Shown one piece after another: positions 34,286-47,720 of a stretch of 64,000 nucleotides of DNA (position 1 is the stretch's first letter; every line of letters starts with the position of its first letter). Origin of the DNA: Linnemannia elongata (taxonomy: Eukaryota; Mortierellomycota; Mortierellomycetes; Mortierellales; Mortierellaceae); contig JAXBDG010000002.1 in assembly GCA_036320915.1 (NCBI GenBank), positions 1,860,001 through 1,924,000 of the forward strand, in the 5' to 3' direction. The translations under genes were made by a program, and so were the position numbers. The notes below the pieces were generated by a model. The model had not been told where the DNA came from and made no database searches. It saw only the letters and a list, made by a program, of their open reading frames with translations.

Positions 34286-37200
34286 TCATGCGCCAGCGGG
34301 TGGAGGGGGAAGAGACACCAGGTTCTGATAGGACCGCATGGATCGTAAGGCAGTGGGCGATCCAGGAACACTTCTGTGAGGCGACCGGGGAGGGATCATG
34401 GGGGGTGCTCCGGCGCCTGGCGTGGCTACAGCCAATGCCAACGGGTTCTTAGCTGCTCCTGTTGAAGGCGACACAGGCAGGATTGACGGGATTGGCGGGA
34501 TGCTGCCGCTGACGGGTGGGGTCAGGGGCAAAGGGACTGGCGGTGTGGCAGGGAAGGAGTACGATCCAGGGACGACCGGTAGGGCCTTCATTGCTGAGGA
34601 TGAGGGTCGAGGAGGTTGAGCGGTCGAGTGCGGGGGCGTCAAGGGCAACGGCATCGACGGAGGAGCCGCCAGGCTGTCCATAGGCAGGGAATCTACAACA
34701 ACTGTGACAGGGGTTTCACCAGTGATAGCGGCAGTGACGACGACGATAGAAGGATCCTGCTGGTGTCCTCGGCGCATGCTCTTCATGTTCCCCGCCCAGT
34801 CTTCGTCATTCTGCAAATCCAAGTCCTCTTCCTCTGTCGTGACCTCGTCTCCATCCTCCATGGTCGACAAGATCGGAGACGTGACCCCATGATGATAATC
34901 CCTCGTCGACACATTCGAGCCCGCACTACCCTTACGACCGCTCAACAGTGGAGGAGGCGGATGATCTCCGACAGCCGCAGTGAACAGCGACAACTTGCGG
35001 AGACCAGGGTAGAGACCCAATGCAGCCGCGTGAAGCGAGGGGGACATGCCTCCACCAGGAGAATGGGTTCCGTCATGATAGAGCCCATTGCTACCACGTC
35101 TCTGCTGTGGATACTGTTGTTGGCGGCTCCTGTAGCCCTCGCCCATGGAGGTGTGGTGGTCTTCTTCCTCGTGGGCTCCAAAGTTCTCGGATGCAGAGGA
35201 GTATAATGAAGCGGAGGAGCAGGTTGAAAGAGGGCGGCCGTTGGAGTCCACCTCCGTTGCATCCTGCGAAGGAGCTGGGAATTGGAAAGAGCTAGCATTG
35301 TGCAGAACGCGCTTTGTGGGTTCCTGTCCGACGACGCTGGGCGATGATGAGGCACGAGGACTGTCGACAACAACAGATGGGATATCCTCGATTACTACAG
35401 CTGGGTGCTGGTATGGTGAGGGCGAAGGAGTCATCGAAGTGTGGACTGCAGAAGTTGTGCTAATAAGCCCCCCGGGCATCTGGAGAACAGAGTCATGGGC
35501 AGGTGAGGTCGAGGGTGTACATCCATCCGCTGGAGTGACGGACGCTAAGGGCGAAGATACTGTCCTAAACACTCTTCCAGGTACCGACGTTGGCGAGGGC
35601 GAAGACGATATCGAGGCACCATCCTGGTTGGGCGACACGGGTGGCGCATCCTGTCCAGTATGCATCGATGTCACAAACGAGCACATCGGTGAGGACCTTG
35701 TCGAAGTCGACGGTGCTGACGATCCTTCCACCGAGGACGTGGGGTTGGTTAACTCGGAAGGCCTACGGAAGACTTCTCGTGAGGGAGTATCTCCTGCAAA
35801 GGTCCTGGTCGCACCTCCTGTCAACAATGGGGAGATATTTTGTCCGCCCTGATCACTGACTCGGATGAGCACTGGCGATGAGGACTGCCTCCTAGCCATG
35901 TAAGCAGGCCGCAATGAAGTTTCTGGGACTCCCGAGGACGAGGAAGGAGTTGGTCTACCGTGCTGGTCGTTTGAGAGCGGACCCGACTTGGGCCCGCTCT
36001 CAGTAGACGACGACGTCACGGCAGCAGCGGCAGAGCTCCGGCGAGGTAACCCGTTTCTCTGCATAGAGTTCGAGTCACCCTTGAACAGGTGGTCGTTTGT
36101 ATGTCGCTTGGGTGGTGGCAAGGATCTCATATGGAAATCGGAACGGTCCTCCTCCATAAACGAAGCGTTCATGGGCGACATAGGGTGCCTTGATCCTGGT
36201 CCTGGCGACGAGGTCATTTGTCGGCGAGACAAAGACGACAACGGTGCTGGAAGGCTGGATGAGGACGGAAGGCCTGATGAGGAAGGGAGGTCTGGAGAGG
36301 AGACACTGGATCCCGCAGAGAGCGAGTTCGACCGGGGGCTTCCGTGGTTGCTCGACTTTGTACCACTTCCTCCTCCTCCTCCTCCTAGCGAAGCATTTGA
36401 AAATTCGGACAAGGGAATGCCCGACAATGCTGCAGGAGGCAGCTGAGATCCGGGGTTTGGGCTGAGGGGCGAGATCCCGGCCGTGAAGCCGGAGATGGGA
36501 CTCCTGTCGGACTCGATCGTCGTGGGTGGATCAAGCGGCGCATAAGCCATCTGTTCCTGAGCACTGATAATCTTCCCGCCATCCTGCTGAGGCGACCCCT
36601 GAGATTCTTGTAGTCCAGATTCGGCTTCGTCTGCTCCGTCCGACAAAGCAGACGACTCGGACACAGTCGCCAAGTGGAGTTGAATTGGCATCGAGTAGTA
36701 TGCCCCGCCGCCCTTGACCATAGAAGTGGGTCGTGCCTTTTGGGCCACCAGTACCTCTGCCTGACGACGTCTCATCTCTTCGGCCTCCATCTCGATCGCC
36801 ATTGCAAGTTCATCTGGTGCAACAATATGCCTCGATACTCCCACTCCCTTGAACAACTCCGACTGCTGCTGCTGTTGCTGTTGGAACTGTTGCTGGTCAA
36901 TGAACTGTTGCTGCTGTTGTGGTGGCTGAGGTTTCCGAGACAGCTGGAGCTTTTGCATGGTCCGGTGATGGTTTGCCACAAAGTAGTTGCCGTCCAGTGC
37001 AGTACCCGACAAAGCAGTCTTTTCGACCGCTCCAAATTCTGATCCCATCTGTTGACCCATCTTACGTGAAAGACTGAACGTCTCCTTATTATTGCCGCTG
37101 GATCTGTGGCTGGACTCCGAAGAAGGTGCACGGGGCGGGGGCGGTGGCAGGGGCTGGGAAGGCGCTGCTGAGAGGGGTGTCTGCGGACGCAATGAGTATC

Positions 37201-40200
37201 CTCCGTTTGAATTTGTGGAGATCTCTGATGGTTGGTTGTAGTCCTGTTGTTGGCCCTGCTGCGAGAAAGACTCTTCCAGAACACCCACGGACGGCGATCG
37301 TCTCCTGGTAGGTGAAGAGGCTAAGCTCCGAAAATGCGACGGTGGTAAAGGAACCGTACTGGGATCGATTCCAAACTCGGCGTCTCGGGGCAGGGAAACC
37401 ATCGATCTGGACGAAAGTCCTCTTCCTGAACCACTGTTGTGGTTTGTCAGTAAGGACCCATCGGCCTTCATCATGATGGGACTCGAGATCTCCGAAATGT
37501 TCCCTTGATTGCCACTCTTGTCTAATGGCGAAGACCAAAGCGATGATTTCCCAGGCTTCTTTTCTTCCTTGGCTACCTCCTTGGCAACCTCCTTGGCTGC
37601 CTCCTTGGCCGCCTTCTTCTCCTCCTTGGCCTTCCTGCTCGCAATCGCACTGGGACTTTCGGGACGGAATTTTTTGTTGTGGAAGGTGCAAGTCTTTGCC
37701 ATCTGTGTGCAACCGCTGTAGTGACAAACCCCTGATCCAAACAGCTTCAGTCCAGAGCTGCCACTACCACTACCACTTCCGCTGTGGTTGGACCCGGCAC
37801 TGCTGCCCTCCTTCTTGTCCTTTTTGTGCTTGCCCACACCCGTGACCAGACCCAGGATCGTGGCACCGGCACTCTTGGGCTTTGAAGGTAGACTAGAATC
37901 GGTTGCTGTTGAGCTGAGGCCATTCTCGGAGTTGAGGTCGTTTATGGTCGATACGTCGCCTGAGGAGGCGATGGTCGAGATTGAGGTCGAGGAGGCAACG
38001 CTCTCGGCGCGCTTTGAAGGAGAGCTGTTTTCAAGGACTCGATAGAATGTCCTGGGAGAGGCTGATCCGGTGTGGCTGTGGGCATGATGGTTGTTGCTGT
38101 TACTACTGTTGAGGAGGGATGGGTGTTGAGACGACAGAGTTGGGGATGCGAAGGGTGATCCAGCGACACTTGTTGATGGAGACCCAGCACCTATGTTTTG
38201 ATTCAAATAGCAGATACAAGGATGATTTAGAACCATGCGGGTTATTACCTCATGACGCAACCGTCCATGCAAGTGAATGCTTCAAGAGCACACTACAGAG
38301 ACCATGCATACAGCCAAGTTAAACTGTACATACCATTTTCAGCGGAAACACCAGAATGGATACTGGACCGGATCGGGTACATGCGTGGGCTGGCCGATCC
38401 CAGATGGAAGTTGTTCCCTGCGCCTGGCGAGGGTCGGGGCTGATGCAGACTCGACCGATTTTGGTAATCAGCCGATTGCATCGAAAACCGGTTCGCTTCC
38501 GAGGTCACAGACGACTGGTCCGTATAAGTCGATCCAGCATACCCCGTACTGCTGGTCGCATAGGAGAGGGCCGTCGGATGGATGGGTTGATAGCCTGCGC
38601 CACCACTCACAGTAGGGTTAACTTGCGAGTGAGCTTGTTGATCACTACGATCATTACCGCCACGGATCGAGTCCATGCTCGACTTGGCAGCCTGGTTCTG
38701 CTGATTCAATGCAAAGATGTATTCGAGGTTTGTGCTGGTATTGGCGCTAGTGTTGGGCATCGATGATGTGGACGACCAGGTGTCGTTGTTGTCCTCATGC
38801 GACTGCGGGAAATTCGGTGGGATGTATGGCAACCTTGGCTGTTCCTTTACAGTTGACGTTATTGTCGAGCCCGACATGCTTTCTGTGGGTGTTCCTGGCT
38901 CCCCTGCGGGAGAAGGATCATCCAGATGGAGTCTATCAAGGACCTTGTCGATAATTGACTGGCCAGGGACCACGCCGCTTTGGTCCATCCTTCGCGAGAG
39001 ACCGCCACTAGCAGCACCACCTGTCTGCTGCAATCCCAATCCTGCGGCAGACGTAGTAGAGGCCTTGGAGGACCATGTGGCAGTAGCATGGTTGATGTGG
39101 AGTTGGAGGGAGTAGAGCCAGTTATGGAGCGACTGAGCAGATTCTGTGAAGAAGACATGGTGTTGGTGTTGATGTGCGATGGGTTCAGGCGAGGAGAGTC
39201 GGAAGGCGAGTTTTGACTTGCGAGAAATCTCTGGGCCAGCTGCGAGGATGGAGTACTCGGAGAGGTGCAGCATTCCCAGGGGCTTTGTGTCGGTCTAGTC
39301 CAAAGCAGCCAATAGGGGTTCCAGGAAGACGAAGAGAACGTGCATTTGAGGAGTTAATTGCTATGTTTTGCTTTGGTCTTTATGGGCACATGAAGACTCC
39401 CGAGCGTACTGTAGTTTCATACAAAATACACCCTTCCGCATGCCCTCCTGGTGCAATAAGCGAGAGGCACGACTGCACCTTGCAACCCTCCTCACTCTTT
39501 TCTTTTTTTGCCCATCATTCCTCGAATAAGTAATGACAAAAAGGACGGTCAAGAGGTCTCCTTGACAGAAAATAGAAGGATGGAGAGCAGAGATAATCCA
39601 AAGGATCCAATTCGTTCGGGGACAAATTATAAAAGCTCAGGCGGGTTGCCAAAACACAGACAAACAGGCTGACACTAAAAACAATAAACGACGCCTTTGT
39701 CTCTCTGTCTTTCTCTCGCTCACTCAACTCGCTCATTATCGGAAGGAAAAGAAAAAGGGGAAGAAAAAAAAGATCACTCGCAAAGAAAAATAATCCGTAC
39801 TGTTAATCCTCGGACGCTGTTGCTGTAGAGAGGCATGCAGTTGCTGTGCGTCCATGTTTCCCAGTGCTTGTCTCTGTATGGATGAACAAATCGACGGTCG
39901 TGCAGAGGCTCACCTCCCACCCCCATCCCCCGTTTCTCCTCCGACATCCAAGTCACCCGTGAGAAAGTACAGCAGACAATAGTAAAACAACTTACATTGG
40001 TCCGATAAAAGAACAGACGGTCCTCACGGAGGACACACCAACGCCGCTTCCAGACTAGCTGTAGTGACGACGATCGCTTGTGGAGCCACTCCTGCATTAT
40101 CACAGTGTCGCCACCTTCATGTGTGTATCCGTGGAGCTGCTGTTGTTGCAACTGCTGCTGAAGGTCGTGGTCGAATGACCTATCCCCGATTTGCTGTTGT

Positions 40201-40959
40201 TGCTGTTGTTGCTGTTGTTGCTGTTGTTGCTGTTGTTGCTGTTGTTGCTGCTGTTGCTGTAGCTGCATCAACTGTTGTTGCTGCTGTTGAAGTTGGAGCA
40301 TGGAGGGGATCGATGAGACAGCCTCTTGGACTGAGGGTAGTTCCCGAGTGCTGTTGCTGCTGTTGATGCTGCTGTTGCTATTATGGCCGATGCTGTGGTT
40401 GTGGCTGTGGTGGTGGTGATGATGATGGGATCCATTGATAAAATGGTCTCCCTTTCCAATACTGCTCTGCTTGTTGTGCTTGTTGCTTTGACTGCTAGTA
40501 CTACTGTTGGTTGGTCCCTGTTGCTGAAGATGACTAGTGTGGTGGTGGCTCTTCAGGAATGACATTGACCGAACATTATTATTGTCACTACCACTGTTAT
40601 TAGAGTTGTTGGTAGAATTGTTGTTGTTGGAGTAGTTTTGGTGGGCGTAGAGGAGACTGGGATCATGATCTGCCGAGGGGTAGTGGTTGTGGCTGTGGTT
40701 GGTAAGATGTCGATTCGAGGAAGACACGGAAGAGGAGGTTGAACCTGACGAGGTTGGAGGGCGGAGGGTATTATTGAGAGAATTATCGTATCTGGAGGAG
40801 GAAGAGGTGGACGTTGTTTTTGTTGTAGCTGTTTTTGTTAATGTTCTTGATGCTGATGACTTGGAGGTAGGAGGCGGGGGTAGTGGTGGGGCAGGAAGGG
40901 GGTCGAGTGGTTGTGAGGATGTCCAGTGGTGGTTGTGTTGGTGACGAGTCGTTGTAGAG

Positions 40960-40997
<38 letters not shown>

Positions 40998-41021
40998 GCC
41001 GGACTGGCTCTGATTTGTCAT
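34286..41021 (-). CDS. Large PH-domain protein with poly-Q/poly-N and disordered regions
   Basis: Exons 41021-39996, 39294-38334 and 38190-34286 join in phase, giving 1963 residues. The N-terminal 300 residues are Asn-, Ser-, His- and Gln-rich, with a long glutamine run at about 250-285. A pleckstrin homology domain covers about 305-412, split by intron 1: MQEWLHKRSSSLQLVWKRRW, then LREDRLFFYRTN, then KPLGMLHLSEYSIL, ending HVFFTESAQSLHNWLYSLQL. The Trp near the end is the PH hallmark. In exon 3 a short Cys/His cluster, VCHYSGCTQMAKTCTFHNKK, precedes a Lys/Glu/Ala tract (EEKKAAKEAAKEVAKEVAKE). The rest is Ser/Pro-rich. PH domains bind phosphoinositides, so a cortical or membrane signalling scaffold is likely; the specific partner is unknown. 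The ATG at 41021 begins MTNQSQSG. Confidence 0.85.
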
Positions 41022-42413
41022 TATGTGTGTAACCAAGGCAGGTTGGACCAAGCGCTGCAGAGGTGTCAGGAATGGGTGAGGAGTAGGCCGTTGATGGTGG
41101 TGGTATGTGAGAGAAGAGAGAGGATTATGAGGGATGATGGATGATGATACTACCAGGGATTGATGAGGAAGGAGTATTTGTTACAGGGATCAAGAGCGGT
41201 TAACTGGTGGAGAAGAAGAGAAAGAGGAAGAAGAGGAAGAAGAGGAAGAGAGGAGAGAAAGAGAGAGGGAGAGAGGGAGAGGGAGAGAGAAAGGGAGAGG
41301 GAGGGAGGGAGAGAGTGAGTGGGAGAGGGAGAGGGAGAGTGAGCGAGAGAGGAGTATCAAAGAAATGACAAAAAAAAAAAAAAAAAGTGGATATGAATAA
41401 CGAATCGGTTTTGATTTGTTGGGATCAGGAATCAAATGGCTTTCTGAATAGGGTTCGATAGAGTCGTCACACTCAGAGATTCATTTGTGATGAAGGTGAT
41501 ATGTGTATGTGTACCACCCTGGTGATACAACTTTACTCCTCTGATCACTAACGGATGATATTTTCTCGTCAATGGATGGTTCTCCAACGGCTCTTCAATG
41601 GCGTCCCCTTTGTCTTTTTTCTATCGCATCGTACACCACTGTAGACTCTCCTCCTCCCTCTCTCCTTCTCTCTCCCTCTCTCTCCCTCTCTCTCTCTTTT
41701 GTTCCTCCCTTTGTCTTTTTCTTGGGTGCTGTGCTCAATTCCAGACTGTATACCATTTCATGTGGTTGAGCCCTTTGGCCATTTTTTTTTCCTTCTCGAC
41801 TCAGACAGAAAACAGCACAAACACCTCGCAGGCAGGTGAGACCATATAACCATTTTTGTCGCTCCTGCTTGGATGATCCCTTCTTTCTATCTCTCTCCAT
41901 TTCAGTCCCTCTACCCTTACTTTTCTACCTCTCTAATCAGACCACTTCCTGCCAGTTCACCGCACAACTAAAAAGCGCACGTTTTGCGATCGTGGATATC
42001 TCACTGCAGCATTGTTGATGTCGTCTGGATAGCAGAGCCGTTATTATTTTTTCTTACCTGCTGAGCGGGTATAATTTTTCCTCATTTGCTCGCCTACAGC
42101 TGACTTGATACAGATCGATTCATACCCAGCAATGGGCCATGAAAATGCACGCCAAACGACAACACAACAACAACAAACAAAAAGGCAGCAGACCCCCCTC
42201 CCCTCTTCTGCACTCATAAACACACTGCAGACGCACCACGCCTTCTCTTGCTCCGTCTCCCTCACGGACTCTCTCTCTGTCTCTCTCCCCTCTCGTTCTT
42301 CTGTCATAAGCTGTTGAACCTTACCTGACTCGACAAACAAAACAACTAATCAGTTCAGCTAAACAAGACAGGCAGGGTAAACAAAGGTACTCTCTCTCTC
42401 TCCACCTTACCTT

Positions 42414-42453
<40 letters not shown>

Positions 42454-43295
42454 CTTACGCCCGATCCTACCCCTGTCACGCTATCCATTCAAATCTCACA
42501 CACATCTCATAAAACAAAAAGCAATTGATCTGGCGAAAAGCAAAGTTGTTACACAGGGCGTACCAGCTCAAACGTCCTCAGACATGACATGACATGCAGC
42601 AACGAGTGCAGTTCTGTAGTATACTGCCTACATGACGGTTCCTGTTATCGACTCGGAAAATAAATAAGCTCTTGTCAACTCTTTTTTTTTTTTTTTTTTT
42701 AATCAAGGGGCCAAACGGAAATCTGAACTATTTCTCAGCGGTTCATCCATCGATTATGGCTCATTTTGCACCCTCTTCTCTCTAAGGCGGAAAAGAAGGG
42801 CAACGATAACAGGCCTTAAAAAAGCACACTAGGGTAGACAAATGAAAAGTACAAATGGCATACCCTATTACTTCTTCTTACGATGATTGATTGGTTCACC
42901 CAAACAGACGGTACAGCATGTCAACGGCAATGGCATCACTCTTGATTCCTTTGTATTTGTTCGGGAAGGACCCTGATTGAAAGATGGTGAAGAGAGGTGA
43001 GACGTTCGATCATGTCTCTTGTTTTGGTCCCTGAGTGTGTAAGCACATAATTACTGAAATACAAAGGTACAAACGAGATGAAGTACAAAGAGTCATATCT
43101 AGAGGGGTAAAGAGAGTAAAGGTACGTTTTTTATTCTAGTTTTGGGCATATTTTTGTAGAGGCAAAGCGGGTGTAAAAGTACAAGTAAAGAGGTAAGCAA
43201 TGTAGAAGGAAAAGGCGAGAAATGTACAAGAAATAAATGAACGAGAAACCGACAACAGTGGTGAGAAAGAAAAATAAAGGTACGCGTCAGATTAA
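41022..43295. other. Intergenic, PH-gene upstream region and AMT 3' flank
   Basis: About 2.3 kb without a recognisable gene. A purine (GA-rich) block covers 41209-41350 close to the PH-gene start. An A17 run is at 41370-41386, a CT-rich block at 41640-41700, a perfect (CT)n at 42417-42451 and a T19 run at 42682-42700. Confidence 0.6.
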
Positions 43296-45168
43296 TTAAC
43301 GTCCTTCACTACCGCTATCGCTCTCGGTGTCATCTTCGGCGTACTCGTTCTTATCATGACGAGAGGGCACACGAGAGAGCCGGTTGTTCTGGCGGTTGGC
43401 AGGACCCTCAGTCATCTGGGGTAGCCGTCTTGGATGGTCCTCGTCCTCGTCTGATCGGGGCACATGCAGATCCAAGTTCAACGTCGTCGTCGATCCTCCA
43501 GCTCGGATTATATCAGCATTACCGCCCTTTCCCAACGTACTCGCTCCGCTGCTCGCAGGTGTCCCTGCTCCTCCGTTGATAGCAAGCTGATTAGCAACCA
43601 GGAGATTGTTCAGCCTCAGGGTACTGTTGTTCTCGTTGGCGCCTTTGCTGTTCATGGATCCGAGGCCAGACTCCTCGTCGAGGTTGCGCATCATCAGGGG
43701 CATAAATCCATAGGCGGTCTCACCCATCTGGGCCATATCTGTCCCGAGCTCCTCCTCATCATCCTTGAGACGCAGACGCAAGCCAGGAATTTTGTCCATG
43801 ACGACTAGGATGCCGTAGGTAACGACAAAAGACCAGGCGGTGACGGATCCGATGGCGGCCAGCTGAACAAGGACCTGGCGGTAGTTTCCGTCGAGCCATC
43901 CTCCCAGGGGGACATCTGTCGCTCCAGCGGGATAAGAGAGGCCGATGATAGATTGCTGAGCAAAAATTCCTGTCAAGATCAATCCACTAATATTCAGGCA
44001 TAAATAACCAAATGAGAAGGAAGGGTTGTTAGTCGTCAAGGAAAAAAAGGAACAGGGGCGGGGACGTGGAGAACTATAAATAACAAGAAAAAAAGGGGGG
44101 GAGGGGGGCAGCGGTGGCACTTGTGTCGATAGTCAAATTGCTGTATCGTTGCACCATTTCTGGAGAGAAGACTTACATCAAGCCACCGACATAATGGACG
44201 GCAAAGACATCGAGGGCATCATCGAAATGGTACTTGGACTTCCAGCTAACGCAGAGGTTGCAGACTCCAGCACCGACAAGACCAAAGACAAGCGAGCTCG
44301 AGCTCGACACAAATCCAGATCCAGGCGTAATCGTAGCCAGACCAGCAACAGCACCTGTGCAAAATCCAATCAGAGTCAGTTTCTTGTTGTGGCGGTAGTC
44401 CAACATGACCCAGACGAGACCTCCAACACAGGCTGAGAGGTGAGAGTTGATGATTGTCTGAATTCCACGCGCATTGGCAGCGAGTGCAGAGCCCCCGTTG
44501 AATCCGAACCATCCAAACCAAAGGAGGGCAGTTCCGATAAAGACAAACGCGACGTTGTGGGGGACGGTTGAAGGGTGGTTGTAGTCCTTGCGCTTGCCCA
44601 AGACCATTGCATAAGCCACGGCAGCAGATCCAGAACTGATGTGGACAGGAGTACCACCGGCATAGTCCATGACACCCATAACAGTCAACCACCCATTGGG
44701 GCCCCAGACCCAGTAGGTGATGACATCATAGACAAGGGTACTCCAGACAAACAAAAACAGGATACTGGGCATGATCCGCATGCGCTCGGCGGTGGCGCCA
44801 TAGGCAAGGGCGGGAGTAATGGCGGCAAACATGAGCTGGAACAGGAAGAAGGCGCTCATCGGGACATTGGGAGCACTGGGGTGAGGCTCCCAGCTGATAC
44901 CACGGCCGACGAAATGATCCAGGTTTCCGATGAAGGGACCTCCGGTGGTGGAGAAGGTAAGGGAGAAGCCCCAAAAGTACCATTGGATGGAGACGAGGGC
45001 GACGGCGAGGACAGAGAGCATCATGAGCGAGAGCGAGTGCTTCATGCGGGCCATGCCGGCGTAGAAGAGGCCTAGGCCGGGGCACATCAGGAAGACGAGG
45101 GCTGTTGAGGTGAGCACCCAGGCAATGTCGCCAGGCTTGTAGTCTGTATGCGATGTAACGGGGTCCAT
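43296..45168 (-). CDS. Ammonium transporter (Amt/MEP/Rh family)
   Basis: Plasma-membrane ammonium channel/transporter. Exons 45168-44177 and 43986-43296 (phase 2), giving 560 residues. The pore residues are present: DYAGGTPVHISSG (Asp168 and twin His176), FFLFQLMFAAITPALAYG with AERM, WFGWFGFNGGSALAAN, and DVFAVHYVGGL (second His325). The last is rejoined by splicing to IGLILTGIFAQQ, which confirms the junction. About eleven membrane helices precede a hydrophilic tail of about 150 residues, rich in Asn, Ser, Asp and Arg and ending SDSGSEGR, where regulation usually acts. Upstream GATA elements are consistent with nitrogen control. Confidence 0.95.
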
Positions 45169-45218
45169 TGTTATGTGCTGTTGTGAAGGAGATATGCGAA
45201 GACGCGGGTGGGCGAGAC

Positions 45219-45841
45219 AGATAAGGTGGTGTGTGCCTCGATCTGGTTCAGGTTCTAGTTGTAGGTGATGATCAAAGACTGATCAGAAGATCGGCCCTTT
45301 GCTTAGGGAAAAAAGGGCTGTGGGTTGGTATTCTGTGGCAGATTGGTGGCGGTATGTGTGTATGTCTGTGTGTCTGTGCAGGGTATTACTACCACTCGTT
45401 GTGGATGAGCAAAAACAAAGGGTGACGATGATGTTGTGCAAGGATGGTGTGGAGAGCAACAGGAAGAGAGCAGAAAGAGGGAAGAGTGAAGAATAAAAGA
45501 TAACGTCCAGGTCAAAGCAGAACAAAAAAAAAGGTGTACAAAAAGGTGGTGTTTAGTCTGTTGACAACGTGAAAAGATACGTTTGCTAGTGAGGAGACGA
45601 GGTGAAGTGGATGAAAAGAATGAGGAGAATAAGAGAAGAAAAAGTGGAAACACAAGGAAAGATAACAGGGCTTTTTATATCGTCCAAACATGCCATCGGG
45701 CATCCAAGGAAAGAAAAAGGATCAGGATTATGATTAGACAGGGAGTAGGATAAGACTGGCTTGGATTGGATACAGTCGGCACAAACAAAGGGAGAAAAGG
45801 GACAGGGAGGGAAATAAAAGGGTGACGGATTCAATGATAAG
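45219..45841. promoter_or_regulatory. Cluster of GATA motifs upstream of the ammonium transporter
   Basis: Motifs on the plus strand: GATAAG at 45220, GATAAC at 45499, GATAAC at 45661, GATAAG at 45749 and GATAAG at 45836. Four of the five fit HGATAR, the site of AreA/NIT2-type nitrogen regulators. The count is only modestly above chance for about 620 bp, so the function is inferred from the target gene. Confidence 0.35.
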
Positions 45842-47720
45842 GTAGGAAATCATCTTTGGTTTGCATATGATAGCCAAAACGTCAACAAGCTGCAGCCATT
45901 GTTATTCACTATACATTACAAGGACGATGTGATATGGTCCTGGCAGCAGAGCTACTCCTACACTTTAAAAAAGTTCAATTACTGATTAAAAGGGACCAAG
46001 GATATGTGAGGTGTTGTTGACAGACCCCGCTCAGATGCACTCTCATCCTCTTTTCTTCTCTTCTTCTGTTCTCTCCTTCTTTTCTATGCACTGCACCGAA
46101 AAAGGATTTAACACATCTTTCGTACTGATCTTTGGTGACGAAAATGAGCTTCAAGGGGCATTTCAAGACACAGCTTCTTCCAAGTATCAATCTCCATTGT
46201 CAGCCAGTTGCTTGTCCAACTACACAAAAAATACCCATTAGAGACAAAGCAAGGAACGTGAGGTGTAGGGAAGTGTCAGGAAGGATTTTGAACGGTTGAC
46301 AAGTACTTCAACCTGTTCTGTTTCTCCGTTTGCATCCTCTTTCACATTCGTACCTCTTTTTTTTTTTTTTTTTTTTTTGGCCTTCCATTTCCATCCCTTC
46401 TTCTTACCCTTATCGTTATTCGCTCCTCGAGGTTTATATTCTGATTCTGAAGCGTTGGTGAATCGACATGGAGAGGGTCCGTCAGTCTGATTGTGAGGGT
46501 GTGTGCATGGATGTCTGCGGATCTGGAAAATACACTTCATTTCATCAAACAGGGTCTCGTCAACGATAGGTGCTCAACAATGAAAGAGAGTCTATCTCTT
46601 CGCCTGTCCACGGACGGAGCGACGGAGTGACAGAAGGGCTGAGAATGTCATTGCTTACGATAAAGAGCCACTTTAAGATTTGGCACATGGTGGTGGTGAT
46701 GTGTGTGTGTGTGTGTTAGTAAAGGGACCACTAGAAAACGAGAGAGGGGACAGAGAAGGTAACCTTACTTCCACATGCTAATCGCTCCGGAGGATTTTGT
46801 TCATACAAAAAACAAGGGAACGCAAACACCTTTTTACAACAACAACACACGCGATCAATTCCGAGGTTCTAGATGCAATACACCCTCCTTTTCGGACGCC
46901 TCCCTCCAAACTTCCTTTTTTTTTTTTTTTCGTTCAATTACTTCCAATCTTTTACTTTTATTGTTCGCCAAGCAGCTTCTTCGATGGAAGATGAAGAACG
47001 ATGATTGAGAACAACACTTCTGTGGAAGGAGGGTGAAGATAGACAGCTGTCTGAATGCCCATAAAGAAGCGGAAGTGTGGACTATCGCATCTCATCTGTA
47101 GAAACAAGAGTCTCTAAACGTGTGTTTAAGCAGGCTGACGCTGATGATGGTGATGGATGCATTTGCATTCTCCTTGGTATAGTGGAAAGCACATCCTAGT
47201 GCCCATTGGCCGCTCTTGGATCAATTGTGTCCGAAGAATTATTCCAACCCTCAGAAAGAAAAAAAGCAAGATCGGCCGGACAATAGGGGTTTGTTGTACC
47301 CCAGTTTTTGCCAAAAGAAGGATTTTTTTTGTAGGGGAGGAGAAGGCGACTGAGTCCGACGATTCACGCGGATAGGATGACAGTCACTTGTATGACTATG
47401 AGTTTTGATAGATAAGTATCTCCCTCTGTCTCCTGCAAACACATGAATCTTGCCAGACGGATCCCGAACACCTCCCTTGCCTTCCTTGCCCTCTCTCTTT
47501 GTGTGTCCAGTACAAACAACATGTACCACCGTCGCTACCGACTAATGGATACATCAATAAAATATGTCCCTGGTCATCATCTCATCTGGCGCCATGCCTT
47601 TTCCATCCTTCCTCCCTTCCTTCACTCTCACTACTGAGTGTCTAAAAAGATGTGTAAGAGGGTATCCACTCATTATATCATGGATGAACACTGTGCAGTC
47701 AGGTTCCGAAATGTGTGGGT
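45842..47720. other. Intergenic, no gene recognised
   Basis: 1.9 kb. Contains a T22 run at 46357-46378, short GT runs near 46700-46716 and a tRNA-like A-box/B-box sequence at about 47167-47240. Open frames are short and of low complexity. Confidence 0.5.

Noticed and set aside
34616..35206. Plus-strand frame of 196 residues opposite the PH gene
   Set aside because: Antisense shadow of the Ser/Pro-rich exon; composition is Arg-rich and shows no domain.
44575..45075. Plus-strand frame of 166 residues opposite the ammonium transporter
   Set aside because: Shadow of a strongly conserved transporter exon on the other strand.
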